64,000 nt of DNA, taken from NCBI RefSeq assembly GCF_964332355.1, contig NZ_OZ201293.1, forward strand, positions 3,162,001 through 3,226,000, written 5' to 3'. How positions within the stretch are numbered: the stretch's first letter is position 1; each line of letters starts with the position of its first letter. The notes beneath the pieces were generated by a model that had not been told where the DNA came from, ran no database searches, and worked only from the letters and a program-made list of their open reading frames with translations. The translations under genes were made by a program, and so were the position numbers. The stretch is from Imbroritus primus (lineage in GTDB: Bacteria > Pseudomonadota > Gammaproteobacteria > Burkholderiales > Burkholderiaceae). This document shows, piece after piece, positions 43,882-51,500 of this stretch.

Positions 43882-44787
43882 ATGTGCCCCTATCACACCT
43901 CCCCCGATTCCGAACCCATGGCTGGCGCAGGCGGCGCGTCGCCGGCTGCCGGCAGTGCATCTTCCCCGGCGGGCTGGCATGATGCCCGGCTCGATTTCTC
44001 GTCGAGCATGAGCTACGGCGACTACCTTGCCCTCGACCAGTTGCTGCATGCGCAGCATCCGCGCTCGCCCGATCACAACGAGATGCTGTTCATCATCCAG
44101 CACCAGACATCCGAGCTGTGGATGAAGCTGATGCTGCACGAGCTGCGCGCCGCGCGGCAGAATGTCATCGACGACCAGCTGCGGCCCGCCTTCAAGATGC
44201 TCACGCGCGTCTCGCGCATCATGGAGCAGCTGGTGCAGGCGTGGGCCGTGCTCGCCACCATGACGCCGCCCGAATACTCGGCGATGCGCCCCTACCTCGG
44301 CCAGTCGTCGGGTTTTCAGTCGTTCCAGTACCGCGAGATCGAATTCATCCTCGGCAACAAGAACGCCGCCATGCTCAAGCCGCATGCGCATCATCCCGAG
44401 CGGCTCGCCGAAGTGGAGGCGGCTCTGCACCTGCCCTCGCTCTACGACGAGGCGGTGCGCCTCATGGCGCGGCGCGGCCTGGCCATCGACGCCGGGCGGC
44501 TGGCGCGCGATCCGGCCCTACCGACGGAGTACGACGCCAGCGTCGAAGCCGCGTGGCTGGCGGTCTATCGCGACCCGGCGCAACACTGGGAGCTGTACGA
44601 GCTCGGCGAGAAGCTGGTCGATCTCGAAGATGCCTTCCGGCAGTGGCGCTTCCGCCATGTCACCACGGTCGAGCGCATCATCGGCTTCAAGCGCGGCACG
44701 GGCGGCACGGAAGGCGTGAATTACCTGCGCCGCATGCTCGATGTGGTGCTGTTCCCCGAGTTGTGGAAATTGCGCACGGATCTCTGA
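43882..44787 (+). CDS. kynA: Tryptophan 2,3-dioxygenase
   Basis: Haem enzyme that opens the indole ring of tryptophan to N-formylkynurenine. The 301-residue protein has FIIQHQTSELWMKLMLHEL with the active-site histidine and RFRHVTTVERIIGFKRGTGG with the haem-ligand histidine. The first 40 residues are an Ala/Gly/Ser-rich extension, less conserved. Third gene of the operon, 18 bases after kynU. The products imply tryptophan is degraded to anthranilate; anthranilate use genes are not in the window. Confidence 0.96.
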   Translation: MCPYHTSPDSEPMAGAGGASPAAGSASSPAGWHDARLDFSSSMSYGDYLALDQLLHAQHPRSPDHNEMLFIIQHQTSELWMKLMLHELRAARQNVIDDQLRPAFKMLTRVSRIMEQLVQAWAVLATMTPPEYSAMRPYLGQSSGFQSFQYREIEFILGNKNAAMLKPHAHHPERLAEVEAALHLPSLYDEAVRLMARRGLAIDAGRLARDPALPTEYDASVEAAWLAVYRDPAQHWELYELGEKLVDLEDAFRQWRFRHVTTVERIIGFKRGTGGTEGVNYLRRMLDVVLFPELWKLRTDL

Positions 44788-44790
44788 GGC

Positions 44791-44811
44791 GCGCGATCTA
44801 TAATCGCGCCG
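44791..44811 (+). promoter_or_regulatory. Palindrome with embedded -10 abutting a GTG start
   Basis: GCGCGAT-N5-ATCGCGC is a perfect 7-bp inverted repeat (44791-44809) with a consensus TATAAT -10 at 44799-44804. The predicted start coincides with the GTG at 44811, consistent with a leaderless transcript; a -35 is weak. Confidence 0.45.
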
Positions 44812-46073
44812 TGCCCGCCTCACTCGCTTCCCCTTCCTTTCGCACTGTCGCCATCATCGGGGCCGGCCCCGCCGGCTTGATGGCCGCCGAGACGCTGCTG
44901 CGCCAGCCGTCCGCGCCGCCCGTGCAGGTGCATGTCTACGATGCCATGCCGTCGGTGGCGCGCAAGTTCCTGCTGGCTGGGCGTGGCGGCCTCAACCTGA
45001 CGCACAGTGAGGCGCGCGAGCGCTTCGTCGCCCGCTACGCTGTGCACGCTACCGAGGTCGCGCGCTGGCTCGACCGCTTCGGGCCTGAAGATCTGCGCGC
45101 CTGGGTGCATGGGCTGGGTATCGACACCTTCGTCGGCACTTCGGGCCGCGTGTTTCCCACCGACATGAAAGCTGCACCGCTGCTGCGCGCCTGGCTGCAC
45201 AGGCTGCGCGAAGGTGGCGTGCATTTCCACATGCGCCATCGCTGGCAGGGTTGGGGCGCGGACAGCAGCCTGCAGTTCGCCACGCCTGATGGTCCGCATG
45301 CCATCCAGCCCGATGCGCTGGTCCTGGCGCTGGGCGGCGGCAGCTGGCCGCGGCTCGGCTCCGATGCGGCGTGGGTGCCGTGGCTGGCGGAACGTGGTGT
45401 GGAGGTCGTGCCGCTCATGCCGTCCAACTGCGGTTACGAGGCGGACTGGAGCGCGCATTTCGCTACGCGTTTTGCCGGCCAGCCGCTCAAGTCGATCGCC
45501 ATGACGGTGCAGGGCAGCGGCCAGCCGTTCCGTGCCGGCGAATGCCTGGTCAGCACCACGGGCCTCGAAGGCAGCCTGATCTATGCCTTGTCCGCAGCGC
45601 TGCGTGCGCAGTGGATGAATGACGGCGAAGCCACGGTCCTGATCGATCTGTTGCCGGACGTGCCCGCCGCACGCGTCGAGGCCGCCGTGGTGGCGCCACG
45701 CGGTTCGCGTTCGCTGTCGAGCCATCTGCAGAGCCGCCTCGGGCTGGCCGGTGCCAAGGCGGGGTTGCTGCGCGAGTGCGTGTCGAAGGCGGTCCATGAC
45801 GACCCGGCGCAACTGGCGCGGGCGATCAAGGCCTGCCCGGTCCGCCTGCTGCGCCCGCGCCCGCTCGAGGAAGCAATCAGCAGCGCCGGTGGGGTGGCGC
45901 TGGAGGCCTGCGATGCGCAGCTGATGCTGCGTGCCCTGCCCGGCGTGTTTTGCGCGGGCGAGATGCTCGACTGGGATGCGCCGACCGGGGGCTATCTGCT
46001 CACGGCCTGTCTGGCGAGTGGCGTGGTCGCAGGCGAAGGAGTGCAGACCTGGCTCGAGGCGACGGTGCACTGA
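44811..46073 (+). CDS. Flavoprotein of the HI0933/BaiN-like family
   Basis: FAD-dependent protein of 420 residues. The N-terminal dinucleotide-binding motif is VAIIGAGPAGLMAAETLL, followed by ARKFLLAGRGGLNLTHSE, the signature of this family, and the C-terminal FAD block GVALEACDAQLMLRALPGVFCAGEMLDWDAPTGGYLL. The nearest family members reduce or dehydrate steroid or unknown substrates. It follows the kyn operon by 24 bases but has its own consensus -10 directly before the GTG start. No ATG or Shine-Dalgarno is near that start. Confidence 0.85.
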   Translation: MPASLASPSFRTVAIIGAGPAGLMAAETLLRQPSAPPVQVHVYDAMPSVARKFLLAGRGGLNLTHSEARERFVARYAVHATEVARWLDRFGPEDLRAWVHGLGIDTFVGTSGRVFPTDMKAAPLLRAWLHRLREGGVHFHMRHRWQGWGADSSLQFATPDGPHAIQPDALVLALGGGSWPRLGSDAAWVPWLAERGVEVVPLMPSNCGYEADWSAHFATRFAGQPLKSIAMTVQGSGQPFRAGECLVSTTGLEGSLIYALSAALRAQWMNDGEATVLIDLLPDVPAARVEAAVVAPRGSRSLSSHLQSRLGLAGAKAGLLRECVSKAVHDDPAQLARAIKACPVRLLRPRPLEEAISSAGGVALEACDAQLMLRALPGVFCAGEMLDWDAPTGGYLLTACLASGVVAGEGVQTWLEATVH

Positions 46074-46159
46074 CGCTGGCGCAGCGGTGCGATACGGCGT
46101 TCCCGCATGACTCGCATCATCCGCATCCGCGCATCAGCCCACAGCGCCGCGTGGCTTGC

Positions 46160-47782
46160 TTACTGCGCCGCGCCGCGCGTGACGCTCAGGGCCACCGCTT
46201 CCGCGACCTCGATGCCGTCGATGGCAGCCGAGTAGATGCCGCCCGCATAGCCTGCACCCTCACCCGCCGGATACAGGCCGCGCACATTCACGCTCTGGTA
46301 GTCGTCGCCACGCCGCACCCGCACCGGCGACGAGGTGCGCGTCTCCACACCGGTCAGCACCGCATCGTGCATGGCAAAGCCTGAGATCTTGCGGTCGATC
46401 TGCGGCAGCGCCTCGCGGATCGCGGCGATGATGTAGTCCGGCAGCGCCGTGCTCAGGTCGGTCGGATGCACGGCCGGCGTGTACGAGGGTTGGACGGCGC
46501 CCAGCGTGGTCGAAGGACGGCCAGCGATAAAGTCACCGACCAGCTGGCCCGGTGCGCTGTAGTCGCCACCGCCCAGTTCGAAGGCGCGTGTCTCCCACTG
46601 CCGCTGGAAGGCGATGCCGGCCAGGGGACCGCCCGGAAAATCCTCCGGTGTGACGCCGACCACGATGCCCGCATTGGCGTTGCGCTCGTTGCGTGAATAC
46701 TGGCTCATGCCGTTGGTCACCACGCGGCCCGGCTCCGAGGTTGCCGCCACCACCGTGCCGCCCGGGCACATGCAGAAGCTGTATACGGAGCGCCCGTTGC
46801 TGGCGTGGTGCACCACCTTGTAGTCGGCCGCGCCGAGCTCCTTGTGGCCGGCAAACTTGCCGAAGCGGCTGCGGTCGATCACGCCCTGCGGATGTTCGAT
46901 GCGAAAGCCCATCGAGAACGGCTTGGCTTCCAGGTAGACGCCGCGGGCATGCAGCATCTCGAAGGTGTCGCGCGCGCTGTGGCCGACCGCCAGCACCACG
47001 TGATCGCAGCGCAGCGTCTCGCCGTTGCTCAGCACCAGCCCGCGCACCCGGCCATCTTCGATCTCGATATCGTCCACGCGCGTCTGGAAGCGCACTTCAC
47101 CGCCCAGTGCGTGGATGGTGGCGCGCATCTTCTCCACCATGCTCACCAGCCGGAAGGTGCCGATGTGCGGCCGGGCGCGCCACAGGATGTCGTCCGGCGC
47201 GCCGGCCTTGACGAATTCCTCCAGCACCTTGCGGCCAAGGTGGCGCGGGTCCTTGATCTGGCTGTACAGCTTGCCGTCCGAGAACGTGCCTGCGCCGCCC
47301 TCGCCGAACTGTACGTTCGATTCCGGGTTAAGCACGCGCGTGCGCCACAGGCCCCAGGTATCCTTGGTGCGCTCGCGCACCGCCTTGCCGCGTTCCAGGA
47401 TGATCGGGCGGAAGCCCATCTGCGCCAGGATCAGGCCGGCGAACAGTCCGCACGGCCCCATGCCGATCACCACCGGGCGCAGCGCCGCACCGTGCGCTGG
47501 CGCCTGTGCCACGAAGCGGTAGCCCATGTCCGGCGTCGGTCCGGCGTGCGGCGTACCGGTCATGCGCTGGAGGACGGCAGCCTCGTCCGCCACTTCCACG
47601 TCGATTACATAGGTCAGCTTGATGTCGCTGCGCTTGCGCGCATCGTGGGCGCGGCGAAAGACGGTGTAGCGCAGCAGGCCGGCCGGCGGTACGCCGAATT
47701 CGGCCAGGCGGGCGCGGATCGCGGCTTCGAGCGCCGCCTCGTCGTGGTCGAGGGGAAGTTTGAGTTCGCTAAGACGTAGCAT
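46160..47782 (-). CDS. FAD-dependent oxidoreductase (uncharacterised dehydrogenase family)
   Basis: A 540-residue protein that starts MLRLSELKLPLDHDEAALEAAI, with a ferredoxin-like N-terminal domain to about residue 100, then the FAD-binding region VVIGMGPCGLFAGLILAQMGF and the GEGGAGTFSDGKLY block. The end VRGLYPAGEGAGYAGGIYSAAIDG is the usual NAD(P)/FAD C-terminal motif. Such proteins are common in bacteria, and their substrate is unknown. The frame runs 64 codons further upstream but without conserved sequence. Confidence 0.85.
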   Translation of the reverse strand: MLRLSELKLPLDHDEAALEAAIRARLAEFGVPPAGLLRYTVFRRAHDARKRSDIKLTYVIDVEVADEAAVLQRMTGTPHAGPTPDMGYRFVAQAPAHGAALRPVVIGMGPCGLFAGLILAQMGFRPIILERGKAVRERTKDTWGLWRTRVLNPESNVQFGEGGAGTFSDGKLYSQIKDPRHLGRKVLEEFVKAGAPDDILWRARPHIGTFRLVSMVEKMRATIHALGGEVRFQTRVDDIEIEDGRVRGLVLSNGETLRCDHVVLAVGHSARDTFEMLHARGVYLEAKPFSMGFRIEHPQGVIDRSRFGKFAGHKELGAADYKVVHHASNGRSVYSFCMCPGGTVVAATSEPGRVVTNGMSQYSRNERNANAGIVVGVTPEDFPGGPLAGIAFQRQWETRAFELGGGDYSAPGQLVGDFIAGRPSTTLGAVQPSYTPAVHPTDLSTALPDYIIAAIREALPQIDRKISGFAMHDAVLTGVETRTSSPVRVRRGDDYQSVNVRGLYPAGEGAGYAGGIYSAAIDGIEVAEAVALSVTRGAAQ

Positions 47783-47924
47783 GGACGATTCTGGGTATGG
47801 GTCGGCCAACCGACCAGACCTGCATTGTATAGACTCGGAGGCAGGGCCTGCAGGATTCCTGCGGCATGCCGGCGTGGCAGACCGGCAAGCGGGCAGGCCC
47901 TGCGCAACCCACAGGAGCATGACC

Positions 47925-48566
47925 ATGGCCCAGCCGCGCAGTGCCGAGATCACGCTGTACCACGCCCCCAACACGCGCTCGCTCGGCGCGCTGACCCTGC
48001 TCGAGGAGCTGGGCGTGCCCTATCGCCTGCACGTACTCAATCTGCAGGCCGGTGAGCAGCGCCAGCCGGCCTATCTCGCCATCAACCCGATGGGCAAGGT
48101 GCCGGCCATCCGGCATGGCGATGCGGTCATCACCGAGCAGGCCGCAGTGTTCATCTACCTCGCCGATCTCTATCCCGAGGCCGGGCTCGCGCCGCCGATC
48201 GGCGATCCCCTGCGCGGACCGTACCTGCGCTGGATGGTGTTCTATGGCTCCTGCTTCGAGCCCGCACTCGCCGACCGTGCGCTGCAGCGGGCCGCCCCGC
48301 CGCCGGCCACCTCGCCCTATGGCGATTTCGACACGATGTTCGCGACGCTCAACCAGCAGCTGGCGCGCGGGCCGTATCTGCTCGGCACGCGCTACTGCGC
48401 CGCCGATGTACTGTGGGCGGGTGCCCTGCGTTGGACCACGGGTTTCAAGCTGGTGCCGGCCACGCCCGAGATCACGGCGTATCTCGCGCGCGTGACCACG
48501 CGCCCGGCATTCCAGCGTGCGCGTGCGGAGGATGCCAAGCTGGCGGCGGTGCAGTCTGCATCGTGA
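47925..48566 (+). CDS. Glutathione S-transferase
   Basis: A 213-residue cytosolic GST. The thioredoxin-like half is ITLYHAPNTRSLGALTLLEELGVPYRLHVLNL with the cis-proline block MGKVPAIRHGDAVITEQAAVFIYLADLYPEAG. The C-terminal domain contains GPYLLGTRYCAADVLWAGAL. Start at 47925: AGGAG is seven bases upstream, whereas the ATG at 47919 is too close to it. No linked pathway is seen. Confidence 0.92.
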   Translation: MAQPRSAEITLYHAPNTRSLGALTLLEELGVPYRLHVLNLQAGEQRQPAYLAINPMGKVPAIRHGDAVITEQAAVFIYLADLYPEAGLAPPIGDPLRGPYLRWMVFYGSCFEPALADRALQRAAPPPATSPYGDFDTMFATLNQQLARGPYLLGTRYCAADVLWAGALRWTTGFKLVPATPEITAYLARVTTRPAFQRARAEDAKLAAVQSAS

Positions 48567-48701
48567 TGCCCGGGCGAGCAGCGCCGCGTCGAGGCGCGTA
48601 AAGACACCTGAAGACACTTGAAGGCGTATAGCGGCGAGAGACCGTGGCCTGCAGCGGGGCGGTAGAATGACCGGTCCTGCCATTCTTGTCCCTCTGTTGC
48701 C

Positions 48702-48989
48702 ATGTCTGTGTCTGCCGCGCTGGAAACCTACTTCGTTCACGTGACGGGTCACGTGCAGGGCGTCGGCTATCGTGCCTCGACCGTGCGGCAGGCGCACCTG
48801 CTCGGGGTGCGCGGCTGGGTGCGCAACATGCCGGACGGTGCGGTTCATGCGATGGTGCAGGGCACGCCCGACCAGGTCGATCACATGCTCGAATGGATGC
48901 GGCGCGGGCCTCCGCATGCCCAGGTGGACGGACTGGAGAGCCGGCGCGAATATACCGACCGGCGCTTCGACCGCTTCGAGCAGCGCTGA
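48702..48989 (+). CDS. acyP: Acylphosphatase
   Basis: Small enzyme of 95 residues hydrolysing acyl phosphates. Both signatures are present: GHVQGVGYRASTVRQA, with the catalytic arginine, and GWVRNMPDGAVHAMVQG, with the catalytic asparagine. A TAGAAT -10-like element lies at 48663-48668. Confidence 0.95.
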   Translation: MSVSAALETYFVHVTGHVQGVGYRASTVRQAHLLGVRGWVRNMPDGAVHAMVQGTPDQVDHMLEWMRRGPPHAQVDGLESRREYTDRRFDRFEQR

Positions 48990-49047
48990 GCCGCCTGCAT
49001 GGCGCGGCAGCCTGAGCGGCGCATCATGCGTATGACTTGGAGCCCAC

Positions 49048-50562
49048 TCAGGGCGCTGGCGGCGTGAGCTGCGGATCGTCGTGGCGGCGTGCGGCGGACA
49101 GTGATGCGTAGTACGCCTTCTTCTGCTCGTACATCAGCAGGTCGGCACGCCGCACGGTATCTTCCACGCGCTCGTTCGGCAGGCTGGTAGCCACGCCGAT
49201 CGACATGCTCAGCGCTACGCCCGAATAGAACTGGTTGTTCATGTCCACCAGCTTCTGGATATTTTCGACCAGCGCCATGCAGCCGCGCTCATCCGTGGCC
49301 GGCATCAGCACCGCGAACTCGTCGCCGCCGATGCGCGCCGCATAGGCGGGCTTTTCCACCGCCTTGATCAGCACCTCGCCGGCCCGGCGCAGCAGCGCAT
49401 CGCCGACCGCGTGGCCGAGCTGGTCGTTGATCGGTTTCAGGCCGTTCAGGTCGATGATCAGCACCGAGACTGGCGACGGCCCCTTGCGCTGCAGGCGGTT
49501 CAGCTCATCCACATAGAACGAGCGGTTGTACAGCTTGGTCAGCACATCGTGCTTGCCGAGGTACTCGAGGTAGGCCTCGGCCTTCTTGCGCGCCGTGATG
49601 TCGGTCAGCGCGACCAGCACCAGATCCCAGTTTTCTTCATGCCCGGGCATCACCGAGAACTGCAGGTGCAGATGCAGCAGGTCGCCGTTCAGGGCGTAGT
49701 TGATGACCTCGTACTGGTGGAACAGCTTGTTGTTCCACAGGTCGATCAATTGTTCTCGGAAGTGGACACGCATGTCGTCGCGGAACACCAGGCTCAGGTT
49801 GTCGAGCAACGTCTGCTTGTTCGGCGCGTTGAACAGGGTCAGTGTGTGCTGGTTGACATCGATGACGCGGATCTCGCGCATGAAGCGCTCGACGAATTCC
49901 GGGTGCACATCGGTGAACACGCGGAAATCCTCGATGCCGTTGGCGCGGATGTCTTCGAGCAGGCGCTTGACCGCGCTGAAATCCTCGACCCACAGCGAGA
50001 CCGGCGAATTCTCGAACAGCCCACGCGCGTAGAACTCGCTCAGTTCCAGTCCGCGCTTGGCCTGCTCTTTTTCCGTGACATCCTCGATGGCCAGCAGCAC
50101 GCGGTCCCAGTTGGCCTCATGGCCGTGCAGGATGGTGCCCTTCAGCTCGATATCGAGGCGCTTGCCGCCCAGCGAGTAATTGACGCTCTTGCCGACGAAG
50201 GACTGCTTGCCGTCCCACAGCTGCACGAGCTCATCGATGTGCGCCGTCAGCATGTCGTCGCGGAAGACCTTGCCGAGGTGCGTGACCAGGTGGTCGAGAT
50301 CGCGCGCTTCGTACATTTCCAGCGTGCGGCGGTTCACCTGCAGCACGCGGATGCAGGCCGAGCAGGCCTGCACGCGCGCTGGATCGTCCTGCAGCCAGGC
50401 GCGCAGGTCCACCACACCCGCGGCGCGCCAGGTCTCGAACAGCGCGCGCATCTCGCTATAGTCTTCCAGCCACAGGGAAACCGGGGCGAGATCGAAAATC
50501 TGGGCGTGGTCGTATTCGCTGGCAATCGCGGGGGAGGTGGAACGAGCTGAGGAGACGGTCAT
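49048..50562 (-). CDS. Diguanylate cyclase with two tandem PAS-like modules
   Basis: A 504-residue cytoplasmic protein, no membrane segments seen. Two similar sensor modules (about residues 22-165 and 180-325) share FxxxPVSLWLEDxS, VFRDDM, LWxxKxxF, NYxLxGxxL and GHExNWDxVLxAxxDxT, indicating an internal duplication. The GGDEF domain carries RIGGDEFAVLMP, so cyclic di-GMP synthesis is expected. The allosteric RxxD inhibitory site is replaced (E..A in EKPAYAAR), so product inhibition is probably absent. ATG 50562 is preferred over a longer frame. Confidence 0.88.
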   Translation of the reverse strand: MTVSSARSTSPAIASEYDHAQIFDLAPVSLWLEDYSEMRALFETWRAAGVVDLRAWLQDDPARVQACSACIRVLQVNRRTLEMYEARDLDHLVTHLGKVFRDDMLTAHIDELVQLWDGKQSFVGKSVNYSLGGKRLDIELKGTILHGHEANWDRVLLAIEDVTEKEQAKRGLELSEFYARGLFENSPVSLWVEDFSAVKRLLEDIRANGIEDFRVFTDVHPEFVERFMREIRVIDVNQHTLTLFNAPNKQTLLDNLSLVFRDDMRVHFREQLIDLWNNKLFHQYEVINYALNGDLLHLHLQFSVMPGHEENWDLVLVALTDITARKKAEAYLEYLGKHDVLTKLYNRSFYVDELNRLQRKGPSPVSVLIIDLNGLKPINDQLGHAVGDALLRRAGEVLIKAVEKPAYAARIGGDEFAVLMPATDERGCMALVENIQKLVDMNNQFYSGVALSMSIGVATSLPNERVEDTVRRADLLMYEQKKAYYASLSAARRHDDPQLTPPAP

Positions 50563-50697
50563 GATGCGCCACGCGGGAGAGAATGGCGCCAGTGTATTGG
50601 ATTCCCCGGGCGCTTCCAACCGCCGCGAGAGGACGTGGTGCAAGCGCCACTCCACGGGTCGCCGCGACGCCGTGCGGTGGCCCGTGCATTGTCGAGA

Positions 50698-51486
50698 TCA
50701 CATGCGCCAGGACGGATCGGCGCGCTCCAGCATGCGTTGCCATGCGTCGAGGTGCGCGCGCGCATAACGTGGCGCATCGCGCAGGAAATCGGCCGCCGTG
50801 CGCGCCGCCAGCGCGGGCTCGATCTCGGCCAGCGGTTGTCCCATGGATGACGCCAGCACCTGCACCTGGGCGGCGCGTTCGAGGTAATAGAGATCATCGA
50901 AGGCCTGCGCGATGGTGGGCCCAACGACGATCGGACCGTGGCTGCGCAGGAACAGCACGCTGTGCTCGCCCAGTGCGCGCACCATACGCGCACCTTCTTC
51001 TCCCGCCAGCGCCAGGCCCTGGTAGCCGACGGTGGTGTCGTGGTCGTAGGCGATACGGCCGTGAAAACGCACGGCGTTCTGGTGGCACATCGCCAGCCGC
51101 CCGTCATGCAGCGCCGTGATGGCCGTCGCGTGCGGCATATGCGTGTGCAGCACGCACACCGCGCGCGGGTTGGCGCGGTGGATCTGCGAGTGGATGTGGA
51201 AGGCGGTGATTTCCACTTCGCCCGAACCTTCCAGGACAGTTCCTGCATCGTCCACCAGCAGCAGGTCGCTGGCGCGCATCTCCGCGAAATGGAGGCCGAA
51301 CGGGTTGATCAGGTAGCAATCCGGCCGGCCCGGCGCCACGGCGCTGAAGTGGTTGCAGGTGCCTTCGTGCAGGCCAAGCTGCGCGGCGATGCGGAATACC
51401 GCCGCCAGATCGCGGCGCGCGGCCTGCAGGGCATCGGCGGTGGCGTTCTCGGAGGCGGCCAGCGGGGAAGTGTTGATCAGGCTCAT
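50698..51486 (-). CDS. Class II aldolase/adducin family protein
   Basis: A 262-residue zinc-dependent aldolase-fold protein. Metal ligands appear in the histidine-rich VCVLHTHMPHATAITALHDGR and RSHGPIVVGPTIAQAFDDLYYLE; the N-terminal GTCNHFSAVAPGRPDCYLINPFG is the family phosphate/oxyanion site. AGGAG precedes the ATG. It follows the penicillin-binding protein by only 14 bases, so both likely share a transcript. Many relatives are not true fuculose/ribulose-phosphate aldolases, so the substrate is unknown. Confidence 0.88.
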   Translation of the reverse strand: MSLINTSPLAASENATADALQAARRDLAAVFRIAAQLGLHEGTCNHFSAVAPGRPDCYLINPFGLHFAEMRASDLLLVDDAGTVLEGSGEVEITAFHIHSQIHRANPRAVCVLHTHMPHATAITALHDGRLAMCHQNAVRFHGRIAYDHDTTVGYQGLALAGEEGARMVRALGEHSVLFLRSHGPIVVGPTIAQAFDDLYYLERAAQVQVLASSMGQPLAEIEPALAARTAADFLRDAPRYARAHLDAWQRMLERADPSWRM

Positions 51487-51500
51487 ACGGTCTCCTGGGT

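Noticed and set aside
42148..44430. A 760-codon minus-strand frame opposite the kyn operon
   Set aside because: It opposes kynB, kynU and kynA, all with clear motifs; the frame is low-complexity and His/Arg rich.
44118..44811. An N-terminal extension of the BaiN-like flavoprotein through kynA
   Set aside because: The frame is open but overlaps kynA in another frame, and the extension is Ala/Arg-rich; the GTG at 44811 with its own -10 is preferred.
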